This document shows, in pieces, positions 9,353 through 20,900 of a DNA stretch of 64,000 nucleotides; the stretch's first letter is position 1; each line of letters opens with the position of its first letter. The notes beneath the pieces are model-generated. The model searched no databases and was not told the DNA's origin. It saw only the letters and a program-made list of their open reading frames with translations. Source of the DNA: a bacterium (lineage in GTDB: Bacteria; Bacillota; Bacilli; Lactobacillales; Streptococcaceae). A program made the position numbers and the translations under genes. Location of the stretch: NCBI GenBank assembly GCA_905221145.1, contig CAJNCA010000001.1, positions 478,151 through 542,150 of the forward strand. Direction: 5' to 3'.

Positions 9353-12300
9353 ATGAAGGACAAGCAGAAAGATTTTCGAACGGAAAAGTACATTCGTTAC
9401 GGTATTCGTAAGTATAGTTTCGGTGCAGCATCAGTAGCGATTGCGGCTGGTTTGATGTTCTTAGGTAATGGAGCGGTTTCAGCGACGGAGGTACAAGGTA
9501 CCGAAACTGCAGTAGCAGCAACTTCAGCTGAAAAAGATAATCAGAATACTGAAGAAATAAAACCAGAAACTGAAAAAGTTACAGAAGCAAAACCTGAAGT
9601 AAAAGCAGTAGAAACTAAGAAAGTAAACAAGGCTATCCTTGAAGCAAGTATAGCTACCTTAGAGTCTAAACTTTCAACTGCTAAATTTGCAGATGCTACA
9701 GTAATAAGTTCAGCTAAGGAAGTATTGGCAACAGCTAAAGCAGCTCTTGCAAAGGCTGAAACTAACCAAGCAGATGTAGATGCACAAGCAGAAACTGTAT
9801 CAGCATTGAGCACAGTTGTTACTGAGTCAAATACTGCTGGTTTCGATAACAAACAAGCAGCTGAAAAAGAAGCTACGAAAGCTGAAGCTGAAAAGAAAGC
9901 TACTCCAGCTGAGAAAGCTCTTTCAGTAGCAACAACAACTCTTACACAAGTATCATCAGAAGCTGAAGTAACAAACAAATTAGCTGAGACTGAACTTGCT
10001 AAGGCTGATGTCAAAGAAGAAAACAAGGCAGCAGTTACAGCGGCAGTCGCTAAGAACCAAGCAGTACTTGCTGAAACTAAGGCTCTTTTGGTTGATAAGA
10101 GTGTCACAAAAGAGCAAGTAGATGCACAATTGGAACGCCTTAACGAATCAATCCTTGCAGTCTACAACGAGTTGAAAAATGCAGGGATTAACCGTGATGG
10201 TAAGTTCGCAGTAGCTCTTTCAGCTAATGAAGGATATACAGCAGCCTCTACAGAGTTAAGAAAAGAAAATGGCGAGTTTGATGGAGCGACTGGTAAATCT
10301 TATAAAGTATTAGATGGTAACAATAACTATAAAATTTATGTTCATGGATATCAATCAGACAATACAGATGTGCCTGCGGCTAATAGTGGACAAGCAGGGA
10401 TAAGTGGTCGTACTGATATTCCTTTATCAAAAACAGAAGCTCAGAAACTTGGTCGTGAAGCTGCTCTATGGAAAGGGAAACTTCGTGCTACAGGAAAAGC
10501 TAATGGGAAATCAACATGGGGTGCAGGAGGTGCTTATGAGTATCTAGCTACAGAAATCTATGGTTATACTTATGAGCAAGGAAACCACTATGTATATATC
10601 ACTGATGCTAAAAAACGTTTCACATTATCACCAGAAGCAGAAGCTGCGGGATATAAAATTAAAGATATCCAACTAAGTAACTTAGTTCCTGGTACAGGAT
10701 ATAATGAAAAAACAGATACAGTAGAAGGATACGTAGCATCTACTCTTCAAAACGGTGTTTATGATATGCGTTATATCGTTACAGTTGAAAAAGATGGTCA
10801 ATCTCAACAAGTTACTTTCCGTGACTTAACAGCTGGATGGATTGGATGGCAAGACTCAACAGCTCCATTAATTAAAGGTAAATCTACAATGGTCACAATT
10901 GGAGATAAAGTGAACCATAATATTAAATATGTTGACAACGATGGAATGAGTCGTGATGAAAGAGCTGGTTATGTATACAGAAGTAATGGAGAAAAAGTTG
11001 TTGCCGGTTCAAAAACGGCTCCTGGAGGCACGAATGGAGCAACCTTTACTGCAGTTGATGGATCTAAAGTAAATACCCAGAACGGACCACAAACTGTCAC
11101 AGCCCACACAGCCTTAAATGGTAATTTTACGGGAAGTAAAACTTCGATAAATGATGTTGTACCAGGATTAAATTATGATCCAAAAACTGGAGATATTACA
11201 GGAACAGCGTCAAAAGCTGGAATTTATACAGCAAATGTTTACGCCAAAGACTATAATAATACAACCAATGCGAAAAATCAGGATTGGAATATGTATGGTC
11301 AAGAAGCTCATGAAAATATTACGATTGCAGTAGCACCAAAAGTTACAGTATCTAACGTAGAAGCGTATGCAACAAAAGTTCCAGTAACAGTATCTAATGG
11401 TGCTAATAAAGCAGAAATTACAATGCCTGATGGAACTGTGACAAAACTTGTTGTTAAAGATGGTAAATGGACTGTTGCTGCAGGAACTACAAATACTGCT
11501 GTAAAAGAAGGAGATCAATTAGGAGATGCATCAACTACAACATCTTCGAAATTCAATCTTCCAGTAACATCAGATTCTACACAATACGTTGGAGTAGATA
11601 GCATTGCAGCGAAAGCAACTACTGATAAAGTTCGTGCGGACTTACAACGTGAAGTTGTGAAAGTGAAAGATGCAAATAATAAAGAATATACAGCTACATT
11701 TAATAGCGCAACTGGTAAATATGCTCTTGCAAATGAAGATGCCTATGTCCTAAAAGACAATGGAGATGGAACTACAACATTAACAGAACGTCGTGTTTAT
11801 ACAGATGCAAAAGCAGATGGTAGTGTGGATTACATTGTATACGAATTTACTCGTACATGGAATGCAACTTCAAATGCAGCTACTTTAACAGAAAAAGTTG
11901 CAGAAATTCGTAAAAATGGTGAAGTAACAGCAGTAGGAGATGTAACTCGTACAGTTACTGCATTGCCAAAAGAGCAAACAGCTGATGCAAAAGGAGTTAC
12001 GGTTACTGTAACTTATGATTCAGCAACAAATAAATGGACTGCTTCTGATGGATCTACAGTTACTGCTGAAAAATCCAATGCGGGATGGAAGATTTCTACA
12101 GATTCAGGATTCAAAGGATATGTAGCATATCGTGAAGCATCAAGTACAGATGTAGCATCTATCCAAAACGACAAACCAGCGGGGACATCAACAAGTTACG
12201 CAGATACACAAGGAAACTCTGTAGACTTATTGAAATCACCAAAAGCAAATGTAGCATTTGAAGATAAAATTGACGATGAATCAGATGATGCTCAATCTGA

Positions 12301-15300
12301 GACAATTAAAACTAAATTAACGGTAACTTCACCAAGTGGAGCTAAAAAAGAATTTAACTTAGCAGATGCAGAAGAAAAAGCATTTATTCAAGCACAACGT
12401 GCTGCAGCAGAAAAAACAAAAGCAGCAGCAGAAGCTGTAGCAAATGCTCAAGGTACAGCAAATGAATTAGCTAAACTTCAAGAATTAGTAGACCGTCAAG
12501 ATAGAATTGTAGAGGATGCACAAAAAGCAGTAGATGATTTACATCTACGTACAATTTCACCAACAGCAGAAGACTTAGCTGAGAAAAAATTAAAAGCAGC
12601 AAAAGAACAACAAGCATCACTAAAAGCTGAGTTAGATAAAGCAAAAGCAGCATTACCTGGTGTAGAAGCAAAAGTAAAATCAGCTCGTGATGAAGCTCTT
12701 GCAGCTGAAAAAGCTGTAGAAACAGCTCGTGAAGCATTGAAAACAGCAGCTGAGAACAACTTAGCAAACTCACAAATTGCAGCATATACTCTAGGTGAGT
12801 ATGGAAGTTACAAAGTAACAGTAAGAGCTGTTGACTCAAACGGTGTTGTAACAACTCCAACAGTAGGAAAAACAGATTCAGGAGAAGTTACTGAAGATGC
12901 AGTTGCAGAAACAACTTACTACATCGTAGTTTCTAAACCTGAAAAATCTTCTGGTGCAGAAGGACAAGAACAAACTGATTCAATGGAAAAAGGATTCAAG
13001 ACTGGATTACCAAGTGATGCAGAAGTATCTGATTACAAACTAGTTGATCCAGAATCAGGTAAAAAAGTAAGTTCTGTAACTACTGATGAAGGTACTTATG
13101 AAATTGATGAAAACACAGGTAAAGTAAACTTCACACCAGCTCCAGGATTTATTGGTACGGCTAAACCTTTAACAGTTTCAGCTAATGTAGCGTTAACAGG
13201 AGATGATGGTCAACCAGTAGTAGTAGAATCTTCAACTACTTATACACCAACTGTATATGGTGTTAAACCATCTAATGATGAAACTAAAGGAAAACAAGGA
13301 CAAACTCAAGAATCTAAATCAGGAAAAGATCGTTTCTCTGAATTAAACACAGGAACTAATACTCCAGATGGAACAAATGTAGACTGGACAACAGCGAAGT
13401 ACTCATTAGAAGGTGCTGATGAAGAAGGTAAAGTTGTAGTACCAGGAGAAGGAACATATAAAATCGATAAAGATGGTAAAGTAACATTCACTCCAGAACC
13501 AAGCTTCAAAGGTAAAGCAAAAGGAGTAGATGTTAAAGTAGCTGTAACAGCGACAGACTCAGAAGGAAATAAAGTTGAAGTTACATCTAGTGGTGACTAC
13601 ACTCCAGAAGTGGAAGCGATAGAACCAACTGCAGAACCAAAAGAGACAAGTGGAAAACAAGGTAAACCACAAACTCAAGATGCAACTACAATGTTTAAAG
13701 AAGGTGACGAAACAGCCCCAATCGATAAATCTACAGTGAAACTTGTAGATCCAACAGGTGCAGAAGTCACAACAATGCCAGCTCTTAAAGATGGAAAAGA
13801 AGTAGGTACTTATACTTTAGACCCAGAAACTGGAGTAATTACATTCCAACCAAATAAAGACTTTACTGGAACACCAGACCCAGCGAAAGTAACAGCGGCA
13901 GACAAAAATGGTACAAAAGTAGAAACAACTTACACTCCAACTGTGACTCCAGTAGTACCAGAAGGACAAGATAAAACTACTACAAATCTACAAGGTAAAC
14001 CTCAACAAAGTAGAGTAACCTTTACTCCGGGAGATAATGAATTCCCAATCGATAATAAAGTACCAGCAACATTTGAAGATGGTACAACTAAAAAAGTAGT
14101 ATCAGGAGAAGGAACATATACAGTAGATCCTGACGGAACTGTTCATTTCCAACCTGAAGAACAGTTTACAGGTGTAGCTAAAGGTGTAACGGTCAAACGT
14201 GTGGATACAAACGGCACACCAGCTACTGCGAAATATACACCAATTGTTAAACCAGTAGTACCGGAAGGATTCGACAATGTTACAACGGGAGTTCAAGGTC
14301 AACCTCAAAACGGTAAACCTTACTTCAAACCAGGAAATGAAGCAGTGCCAATCGATTACGATAAACCAGCAACACTACTTGATCCAGAAACGAAGCAACC
14401 TGTTCCTTCAAATGAACTTCCAGCGAAAGATCCAGAAGGAAATGTAATCGGTAAGTATACTTTAGATCCGACTACAGGAGTAGTGAAATTCACACCAATA
14501 GATAAAAGTTATGTAGGGCCAGTACAACCAGTAACAGTTCAACGTGTTGATAAAAACAATACACCGGCAACAGCTGATTATACTCCAGTAATCGTAGGGG
14601 TTAAACCAACGGCTAAGCCAGCTGAATCAACGGATGTACAAGGTGCAACTCAAAAACAACCGATCACATTCAAAGGTGGAACTGCAGATTTAGAAGATCC
14701 AGTTGGAAATCCAATTAAATCAGATCCAGTACCGATTAATCCAGGTTCAGTTACATTAGTAGGTGAAGATGGACAACCAACTGATGAAGTAGAAGTGAAA
14801 GATCCAAAAGATCCAACTAAAGTCATCGGTAAATATACTCTTGTAAAAGAAGAAGGTAAAAATCCAGTAGCTGTTTATACACCAACAGATAAAACATATG
14901 TAGGTTCAGTTCCACCAGTAACAATTGAAGCAAAAGATACTAACGGAACTCCAGTAAAAACTACGTATACACCGAACATCAAACCTGTTAAACCAACAGC
15001 AACACCAGCTAAAACAACAGATATTCAAGGTAAAGCACAAACAGGATTACCAGAATTCAAAGGTGGAAAAGTAACGGTTAATGGTGAAAAGAAAGTTGTT
15101 CCAATTGATGAAACAAAAGCTCCAAAACTAATCGATCCAACAACAGGAGAATCAACTGATAAAGTTGTAGTAGAAGGAGAAGGAACATACACAATCGAAG
15201 ATGGAAAAGTTAAATTCCAACCAGAACCACAATTCACAGGAACAGCTACAGGTGTAGAAGTTCAACGTGAAGATACAAACGGTACAACTGTAAAAGCTAA

Positions 15301-17518
15301 ATACACGCCAACTGTAACTCCAGTTAAACCAACAGGAGAAGACGTAACATCAGAAGATGTACAAGGTGCAACTCAAACTGGAACACCAGTATTCAAAGGT
15401 GGAGACAAAGAAGTTCCGATTGATGAAACAGTACCTGCGAAATTAATCGATCCAGAAACAGGGAAACCAACTGATAAAGTAGTAGTAGAAGGACAAGGAA
15501 CATACACAATCGATCCTGATGGTGTAGTAACATTCACTCCAGAAAAAGACTTCACAGGTCAAGCAACAGGTGTAACTGTTCAACGTCAAGATAAGAACGG
15601 AACAACTGTTCAAGCAAACTATACACCTAAAGTTAAAGGTGTAACTCCAACAGCAACACCAGCTAAATCTAAAGATATTCAAGGTAAACCACAAACAGGA
15701 TTACCAGAATTCAAAGGTGGAACAGTAACGGTTAATGGTGTACCAAAAACTGTTGAGATTGATGAAGCAAAAGCACCTAAACTTCTTGATCCAGAAACAG
15801 GAGAACCAACTGATGAACCAGTAGTAATTCCTGGAGAGGGAACGTACACAATCGAAGATGGTAAAGTGAAATTCCAACCAGAACCACAATTTACTGGAAA
15901 AGGAGAAGGTGTAGAAGTTCAACGTGTTGATAAGAATGGAACACCAGTAACAGCTAAGTATACTCCAAAAGTAGTGCCAGTAACGCCAACTGGAGAAGAT
16001 AAGACATCAGTAGGACCAAAAGGCCAACCACAAACAGGAACTCCAGAGTTTGAAGGTGGTTCAGTTAAAATCAATGGTAAAGAAGAAACTGTTGAAATTG
16101 ATAAGGCTGTTCCAGCTAAACTAGTTGATCCTAAGACAGGTGATCCAGTTGATTCTGTAACAGTTGAAGGAGAAGGAACATACACAATCGATAAAGATGG
16201 TAAAGTAACATTCACACCAGAACCAGAATTCCTTGGAACAGCTACAGGAGTAACTGTACAACGTGTAGATAAGAACGGAACAGAAGTAACGGCTAAATAC
16301 ACTCCAACAGTAACGCCAGTAACAGCAACTGTAGACAAAACATCAGAAGGTGCTAAGAATACTCCACAATCTAACACTCCAGAATTTACAGGAGACGTTG
16401 ATTTAGATGTACCACCAACATTTGATGATGGAACAACTACAAGAACTGTAGAAGGAGAAGGAACGTATACTATCGATAAAGATGGTAAAGTAACATTCAC
16501 TCCGGAAGAAGATTACGTAGGAACTGGAGAAGGTGTAACTGTTGTAAGGAAAGATAAAGCAGGAAAAACAATTGCTGCTAAATACACTCCAACAGTTCGT
16601 CCAGGTACAGACTATGTAGATGAAAATGGTAAAGAAATTCCAGGATTCCCAAGTAAAGATGGAGAACAGCCTAAGGTAGATATTCCAGGATACAGATATA
16701 AAGAAACAATCACTGATGAGCATGGAAATACTCGTCATATCTATGAACAAGTGAAAACATTCTTCAAGGATAAAGATGGAAACGAAATTCCAAAAGTTCC
16801 AACTGAAAAAGGTAAAAAACCGAAGAAAGACTCAATTCCAGGCTACCGCTTCGTAGAAACTAAGGAACTTCCAAACGGGGACACAGAGCATGTCTACGAA
16901 AAAGTGAAAACATTCTTCAAGGATAAAGATGGAAATGAAATTCCAAATACTCCAACAGAAGAAGGGGAACAACCTAAGAAAGATATCCCAGGCTACCGCT
17001 TTGTAGAAACTAAACCACTTCCAAATGGAGATGTCGAGCATGTTTATGAAAAAGTAACACCACCAGCTCCAACACCTTCACCTGTTCCTCAACCAAATCC
17101 AGGTAAGCAAAATACAACTACTTGGACTGATGAGGATGGAAATCCATTGAAACCAACTGAGCCAGGCTCTAAAGAACCAGGAACAATTTCAGGTTACGAA
17201 TATGTGAAGACTGTGACAGATCCAAATGGAAGTATCAGACATATCTTCAGAAAAGTCCAAACTCCAACACCAGTTGAACCAAGTCAACCAGTACAACCGG
17301 TAGAGCCAGCAACTCCAGCAATGCCTGAACAGCCAGCTAAACCTCAAGTACCGGCAACTCCAGCACAACCAGTACAACCAACAGCAGTGAAAGAAGCTGA
17401 AGGTAAGAGTGAATTGCCAAACACTGGTACAGAAGACAATGCTAGCCTTGCAACACTTGGACTCCTCGGAGTATTGAGTGGATTTGGTCTTGTAGCTCGC
17501 AAGAAGAAAGAAGATTAA
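9353..17518 (+). CDS. Giant CshA-type fibrillar surface adhesin, gene 2 of 3 (mosaic)
   Basis: This wall-anchored adhesin has about 2721 residues. It has a YGIRKYSFGAASV signal, a helical FIVAR-like section (about 95-280), and a non-repetitive Ig-like head (about 280-1000) closely related to that of gene 1, including the GWIGWQD motif and a coiled-coil insert (about 1000-1139). Eleven CshA-type repeats follow (about 1197-2417), then four MucBP-like units, a Pro-rich segment, LPNTG (2688-2692) and KKKED. GGAGGA at 9335-9340 serves ATG 9353 with a 12-nt gap; an in-frame TTG at 9344 is only 3 nt from the SD and less likely. The helical section is nearly identical to that of gene 3, not gene 1, so the gene looks recombinant. 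The binding partner is unknown. Confidence 0.9.
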   Translation: MKDKQKDFRTEKYIRYGIRKYSFGAASVAIAAGLMFLGNGAVSATEVQGTETAVAATSAEKDNQNTEEIKPETEKVTEAKPEVKAVETKKVNKAILEASIATLESKLSTAKFADATVISSAKEVLATAKAALAKAETNQADVDAQAETVSALSTVVTESNTAGFDNKQAAEKEATKAEAEKKATPAEKALSVATTTLTQVSSEAEVTNKLAETELAKADVKEENKAAVTAAVAKNQAVLAETKALLVDKSVTKEQVDAQLERLNESILAVYNELKNAGINRDGKFAVALSANEGYTAASTELRKENGEFDGATGKSYKVLDGNNNYKIYVHGYQSDNTDVPAANSGQAGISGRTDIPLSKTEAQKLGREAALWKGKLRATGKANGKSTWGAGGAYEYLATEIYGYTYEQGNHYVYITDAKKRFTLSPEAEAAGYKIKDIQLSNLVPGTGYNEKTDTVEGYVASTLQNGVYDMRYIVTVEKDGQSQQVTFRDLTAGWIGWQDSTAPLIKGKSTMVTIGDKVNHNIKYVDNDGMSRDERAGYVYRSNGEKVVAGSKTAPGGTNGATFTAVDGSKVNTQNGPQTVTAHTALNGNFTGSKTSINDVVPGLNYDPKTGDITGTASKAGIYTANVYAKDYNNTTNAKNQDWNMYGQEAHENITIAVAPKVTVSNVEAYATKVPVTVSNGANKAEITMPDGTVTKLVVKDGKWTVAAGTTNTAVKEGDQLGDASTTTSSKFNLPVTSDSTQYVGVDSIAAKATTDKVRADLQREVVKVKDANNKEYTATFNSATGKYALANEDAYVLKDNGDGTTTLTERRVYTDAKADGSVDYIVYEFTRTWNATSNAATLTEKVAEIRKNGEVTAVGDVTRTVTALPKEQTADAKGVTVTVTYDSATNKWTASDGSTVTAEKSNAGWKISTDSGFKGYVAYREASSTDVASIQNDKPAGTSTSYADTQGNSVDLLKSPKANVAFEDKIDDESDDAQSETIKTKLTVTSPSGAKKEFNLADAEEKAFIQAQRAAAEKTKAAAEAVANAQGTANELAKLQELVDRQDRIVEDAQKAVDDLHLRTISPTAEDLAEKKLKAAKEQQASLKAELDKAKAALPGVEAKVKSARDEALAAEKAVETAREALKTAAENNLANSQIAAYTLGEYGSYKVTVRAVDSNGVVTTPTVGKTDSGEVTEDAVAETTYYIVVSKPEKSSGAEGQEQTDSMEKGFKTGLPSDAEVSDYKLVDPESGKKVSSVTTDEGTYEIDENTGKVNFTPAPGFIGTAKPLTVSANVALTGDDGQPVVVESSTTYTPTVYGVKPSNDETKGKQGQTQESKSGKDRFSELNTGTNTPDGTNVDWTTAKYSLEGADEEGKVVVPGEGTYKIDKDGKVTFTPEPSFKGKAKGVDVKVAVTATDSEGNKVEVTSSGDYTPEVEAIEPTAEPKETSGKQGKPQTQDATTMFKEGDETAPIDKSTVKLVDPTGAEVTTMPALKDGKEVGTYTLDPETGVITFQPNKDFTGTPDPAKVTAADKNGTKVETTYTPTVTPVVPEGQDKTTTNLQGKPQQSRVTFTPGDNEFPIDNKVPATFEDGTTKKVVSGEGTYTVDPDGTVHFQPEEQFTGVAKGVTVKRVDTNGTPATAKYTPIVKPVVPEGFDNVTTGVQGQPQNGKPYFKPGNEAVPIDYDKPATLLDPETKQPVPSNELPAKDPEGNVIGKYTLDPTTGVVKFTPIDKSYVGPVQPVTVQRVDKNNTPATADYTPVIVGVKPTAKPAESTDVQGATQKQPITFKGGTADLEDPVGNPIKSDPVPINPGSVTLVGEDGQPTDEVEVKDPKDPTKVIGKYTLVKEEGKNPVAVYTPTDKTYVGSVPPVTIEAKDTNGTPVKTTYTPNIKPVKPTATPAKTTDIQGKAQTGLPEFKGGKVTVNGEKKVVPIDETKAPKLIDPTTGESTDKVVVEGEGTYTIEDGKVKFQPEPQFTGTATGVEVQREDTNGTTVKAKYTPTVTPVKPTGEDVTSEDVQGATQTGTPVFKGGDKEVPIDETVPAKLIDPETGKPTDKVVVEGQGTYTIDPDGVVTFTPEKDFTGQATGVTVQRQDKNGTTVQANYTPKVKGVTPTATPAKSKDIQGKPQTGLPEFKGGTVTVNGVPKTVEIDEAKAPKLLDPETGEPTDEPVVIPGEGTYTIEDGKVKFQPEPQFTGKGEGVEVQRVDKNGTPVTAKYTPKVVPVTPTGEDKTSVGPKGQPQTGTPEFEGGSVKINGKEETVEIDKAVPAKLVDPKTGDPVDSVTVEGEGTYTIDKDGKVTFTPEPEFLGTATGVTVQRVDKNGTEVTAKYTPTVTPVTATVDKTSEGAKNTPQSNTPEFTGDVDLDVPPTFDDGTTTRTVEGEGTYTIDKDGKVTFTPEEDYVGTGEGVTVVRKDKAGKTIAAKYTPTVRPGTDYVDENGKEIPGFPSKDGEQPKVDIPGYRYKETITDEHGNTRHIYEQVKTFFKDKDGNEIPKVPTEKGKKPKKDSIPGYRFVETKELPNGDTEHVYEKVKTFFKDKDGNEIPNTPTEEGEQPKKDIPGYRFVETKPLPNGDVEHVYEKVTPPAPTPSPVPQPNPGKQNTTTWTDEDGNPLKPTEPGSKEPGTISGYEYVKTVTDPNGSIRHIFRKVQTPTPVEPSQPVQPVEPATPAMPEQPAKPQVPATPAQPVQPTAVKEAEGKSELPNTGTEDNASLATLGLLGVLSGFGLVARKKKED
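12941..16603 (+). repeat. Array of 11 CshA-type fibril repeats
   Basis: Eleven units were counted from their QGxxQ-type openings. They have the same core as in gene 1 (GEGTYTIDKDGKVTFTPEP and RVDKNGTxVTAKYTPTV). Units 7 and 9 share almost the same opening (PTATPAK-x-x-DIQGK), which points to duplication of a two-unit block. Confidence 0.85.
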
Positions 17519-17548
17519 TTAAAATCTTTTTGATAAGTTGATACAGTA

Positions 17549-17583
17549 GAAAACCAATGATATAAAAGTCATTGGTTTTTTTG
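17549..17583 (+). terminator. Rho-independent terminator after adhesin gene 2
   Basis: The stem AAACCAATGA / TCATTGGTTT (17551-17560 with 17568-17577) is followed by an uninterrupted T-run. The rest of the spacer up to the next promoter (17584-17770) holds nothing recognisable. Confidence 0.9.
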
Positions 17584-17770
17584 CAATTTCCAAATATTTT
17601 CTGGAACCAGGTGCGTTATCATTTGTTAAAAACTGGTAAATATTTACTGTTATTTTACTAGATAAAAGATAAAAATTTAAAGTAAAACATATATTTATTA
17701 TTTTAAGCATAAAGAACAAGTTTGAAAGATAAAATTTATTTATTATAGTGAAAGTTTTAAGTTGAATTGC

Positions 17771-17799
17771 TTGCTTATAAGGGATGGATGTGATATCAT
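17771..17799 (+). promoter_or_regulatory. cshA: Sigma-A promoter of adhesin gene 3 (extended -10)
   Basis: TTGCTT (17771-17776), a 17-nt spacer, then TGA TATCAT (17791-17799). The architecture matches the gene 2 promoter: same TTGCT -35 core, same spacing, same TGn extension. The leader is about 129 nt and contains a small AACAT-TGTT-ATGTT hairpin (17836-17849). The leaders of genes 2 and 3 are otherwise unrelated. Confidence 0.75.
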
Positions 17800-17934
17800 T
17801 AAATTGTATCTGAAGTACGAATTTTCGACATACAAAACATTGTTATGTTAAATGTTTAAAAATGCCGAAGATTTTTTTATGTCTAAGATATTAAAAAACG
17901 CAATAAAATAAATTATAAGGAGGTTGTGAGTCTC

Positions 17935-20900
17935 ATGAAAGGCAAACAACAAGATTTTCGAACGGAGAAGTACATTCGTTACGGTATTCGTAAGTATAGC
18001 TTTGGTGCAGCATCAGTAGCAATTGCGGCTGGTTTGATGTTCCTTGGTAACGGTGCGGTATCAGCGACTGAAGTACAATCTGCTGAAACAACTATTTCAG
18101 CAGCTGCTCCTAGTCAAGATGATAAGGAGAAAGAAAAGGCTGAGCCTAAAGCTGAAACAGTTGAAACTGTAAAACCAGAAACTGAAAAAGCTGTAGAAGC
18201 AAAACCTGAAGTAAAAGCAGAAGAAACTAAGAAAGTTAACAAGGCTATCCTTGAAGCAAGTATTGCTACTTTGGAGTCTAAACTTTCAACTGCTAAATAC
18301 GCAGATGCTACAGTAGTAAGCTCAGCTAAGGAAGTGTTGGCAACAGCAAAAGCAGCTCTAGCTAAGGCAGATGCTAGCCAAGCAGATGTAGATGCACAAT
18401 CAGAAACTGTATCAGCATTGAGCACAGTTGTAACTGAGTCAAACACAGCTGGTTTCGATAAGAAACAAGCGGCTGAAAAAGAAGCAGCAAAAGCTGAAGC
18501 TGAAAAGAACGCTACTCCAGCTGAAAAAGCTCTTTCAGTAGCAACAACAACTCTTACACAAGTATCATCAGAAGCTGAAGTAACTAACAAATTGGCTGAA
18601 ACTGAACTTGCTAAGGCTGATGTCAAAGAAGAAAATAAAGCAGCAGTTACAGCAGCAGTCGCTAAAAACCAAGCAGTTCTTACTGAAACTAAGGCTCTTT
18701 TGGCTGATAAGAGTGTGACAAAAGAACAAGTAGATGCGCAATTGGAACGCCTTAACGAATCAATCCTTGCAGTTTACAATGAATTGAAAAATGCAGGAAT
18801 CGGCCGTGACGGTAAGTTTGCAGTTAACTTGGCAGATGCTCAAACAACAGCGCTTAAAGATTCTTCTACTGAAACAGGTCAAAAATGGTTGGAAGATCAT
18901 GGATATTCATCATTAAGAGATATTCCAATCTTAAATAAAGGTAAAGATGATAAAGCTCTAAGTAACTTAGGAAAACAAATCCAATGGTTAGATTTTTCTG
19001 ATACAGCAGCTTGGACAGGATTAAAATCAAATGGTCAATTACAAGTAGGTTCTGTATTTACAAAACAATTAATTCCTGGTTATATCGTTAAAATGACGGT
19101 GAAGGAATTAAAACCGTTCCATGCAACTGAAGTTTATAAAAATCGTGTAGCAGGAACTGCGAATGAAGATACTTATGATGCAGCTGCCCAAAACGTTTTC
19201 AAAGATGGACAAGCGAATGGTATCGGTGGTTCAGCTCAAACACAATGGTCTCATATTAAAAATGCTGGACTAGATTCAACTCCACATAAAACTACGATTG
19301 CAGGAACAGATGATAAAGCAAACCAAAAAGTAGGAACTATCGGTGGGGTAGTATTCAAAGTTGAAGCTACTTACAATGGTAAAGAAACAAAACCTGGTAT
19401 CGTAATGACTACAGGGGAAGATATTGGAGAAAAAGAATCTGAGATTTATACAACAAATGGTACTCCATGGGATTTAGTTGCCATGGTAGGTAAGGAAGAT
19501 GAGGTAAATCCGTACGATCCAATTACTTCAAGCAGAATGGATAATGTCACAAGTCCACAATTATTCTCACAAGCAAGTGCAGGGTTACAAAAAGCATTAG
19601 CTAATAAATTATTTGCAACACCAGATGCTGCTACAGCAGGTCTTGGTTCGCAAGTGTTTGGAGGATATCAAGATAGTAATGGGCAACGTACACCTCGTGC
19701 GACTCCTATTGTATCGACAGCAGGAGCAACAGAAGTTGGTATGTTTATGATTTCTGGTGGTGCTCAATCATCTATGATTGGTATTAAGTTATCTGACTTC
19801 GGGGATCTTCCAGAATCATATGGAACAGCAGAACACTTTCTTAAAACTGAAACAGTAAACTATAAAACAAATGGAATTGAAGAAATTCAACAACCATACT
19901 TAGGTAAAGTAAAAGCAGACCCTGAGGCAGTTAATGGAGAGCGAGTTCGTGGTAAAGGTTCAGATGATGCAACTGATAATGCCGATGAAGGTGTTGATCA
20001 ACTTATTGCACCTGATAATGTAGTAAATAATAAAGATACTGGCGAACCAGAAGTTCATTTAATTAAAGGTCCAGATAATACTTATAAAGTAAAAGTTATT
20101 GCTTCTGCAAATGGTAATGATAGATATACTGGAACTGTAGAACCAGCTTATGTTCGAGGATTTATCGATTTCAACGGAAATGGTAAATTCGATAAAGGTG
20201 AAGAATCATCAATTGCCGAAGTTACAGGTAAAAACCAGGAAGTTGAATTAACATTCACTAATACTCAAATAATTGATACAAGTAAAGATGTTGCTAACTT
20301 CCGTGTTCGTATCGCAAAAGATCAAAAACAAATAGAAAAACCTACAGGAATTGCTTATTCTGGAGAAGTAGAAGATAACCAAATTCAAATTTCACATCCA
20401 CCACGTGGTGACTATGAAGAAACTACTGGTAAACAAGGTGAAAAACAAAATATTGGTATTGAGTTTATAAATCGTGTTGAAGCTGATGCATCTGAATTGG
20501 GCTCTAATAATGGTAAAACTACATTCAATGCATATGGTAAAATTAACTATACTGAACAACGTAACTCAATTAGTTTAGCATCGACTAAGAAAGTACAAAC
20601 TGAAGGTGTAATGATTGTTAACCCAGACGGTTCATTAACAAAAACATATACTAAAGCAGGTCAAGGTACTTATGAAGTAACAGATACTGGTGTAACCTTT
20701 ACTCCAGAAGCTAACTTTGTTGGGAAAGCGGACGGTATCGTTTTACGTGCAGTAGATACTAATGGTCAATCAACTGGATGGACAGCTTTAACAGATCAAA
20801 ACAAACTTGAGAATGTTAACGATGGTACTCACTCAGCAGGAACTACAAAAACTATGGATGCTGTTTATGTACCAAACGTAACTCCAAAAGAAATCACTGC

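Noticed and set aside
9202..9411. A 69-codon + strand frame in the leader of adhesin gene 2
   Set aside because: It begins at the -10 box of the promoter and overlaps the signal peptide in another frame; it has no SD.
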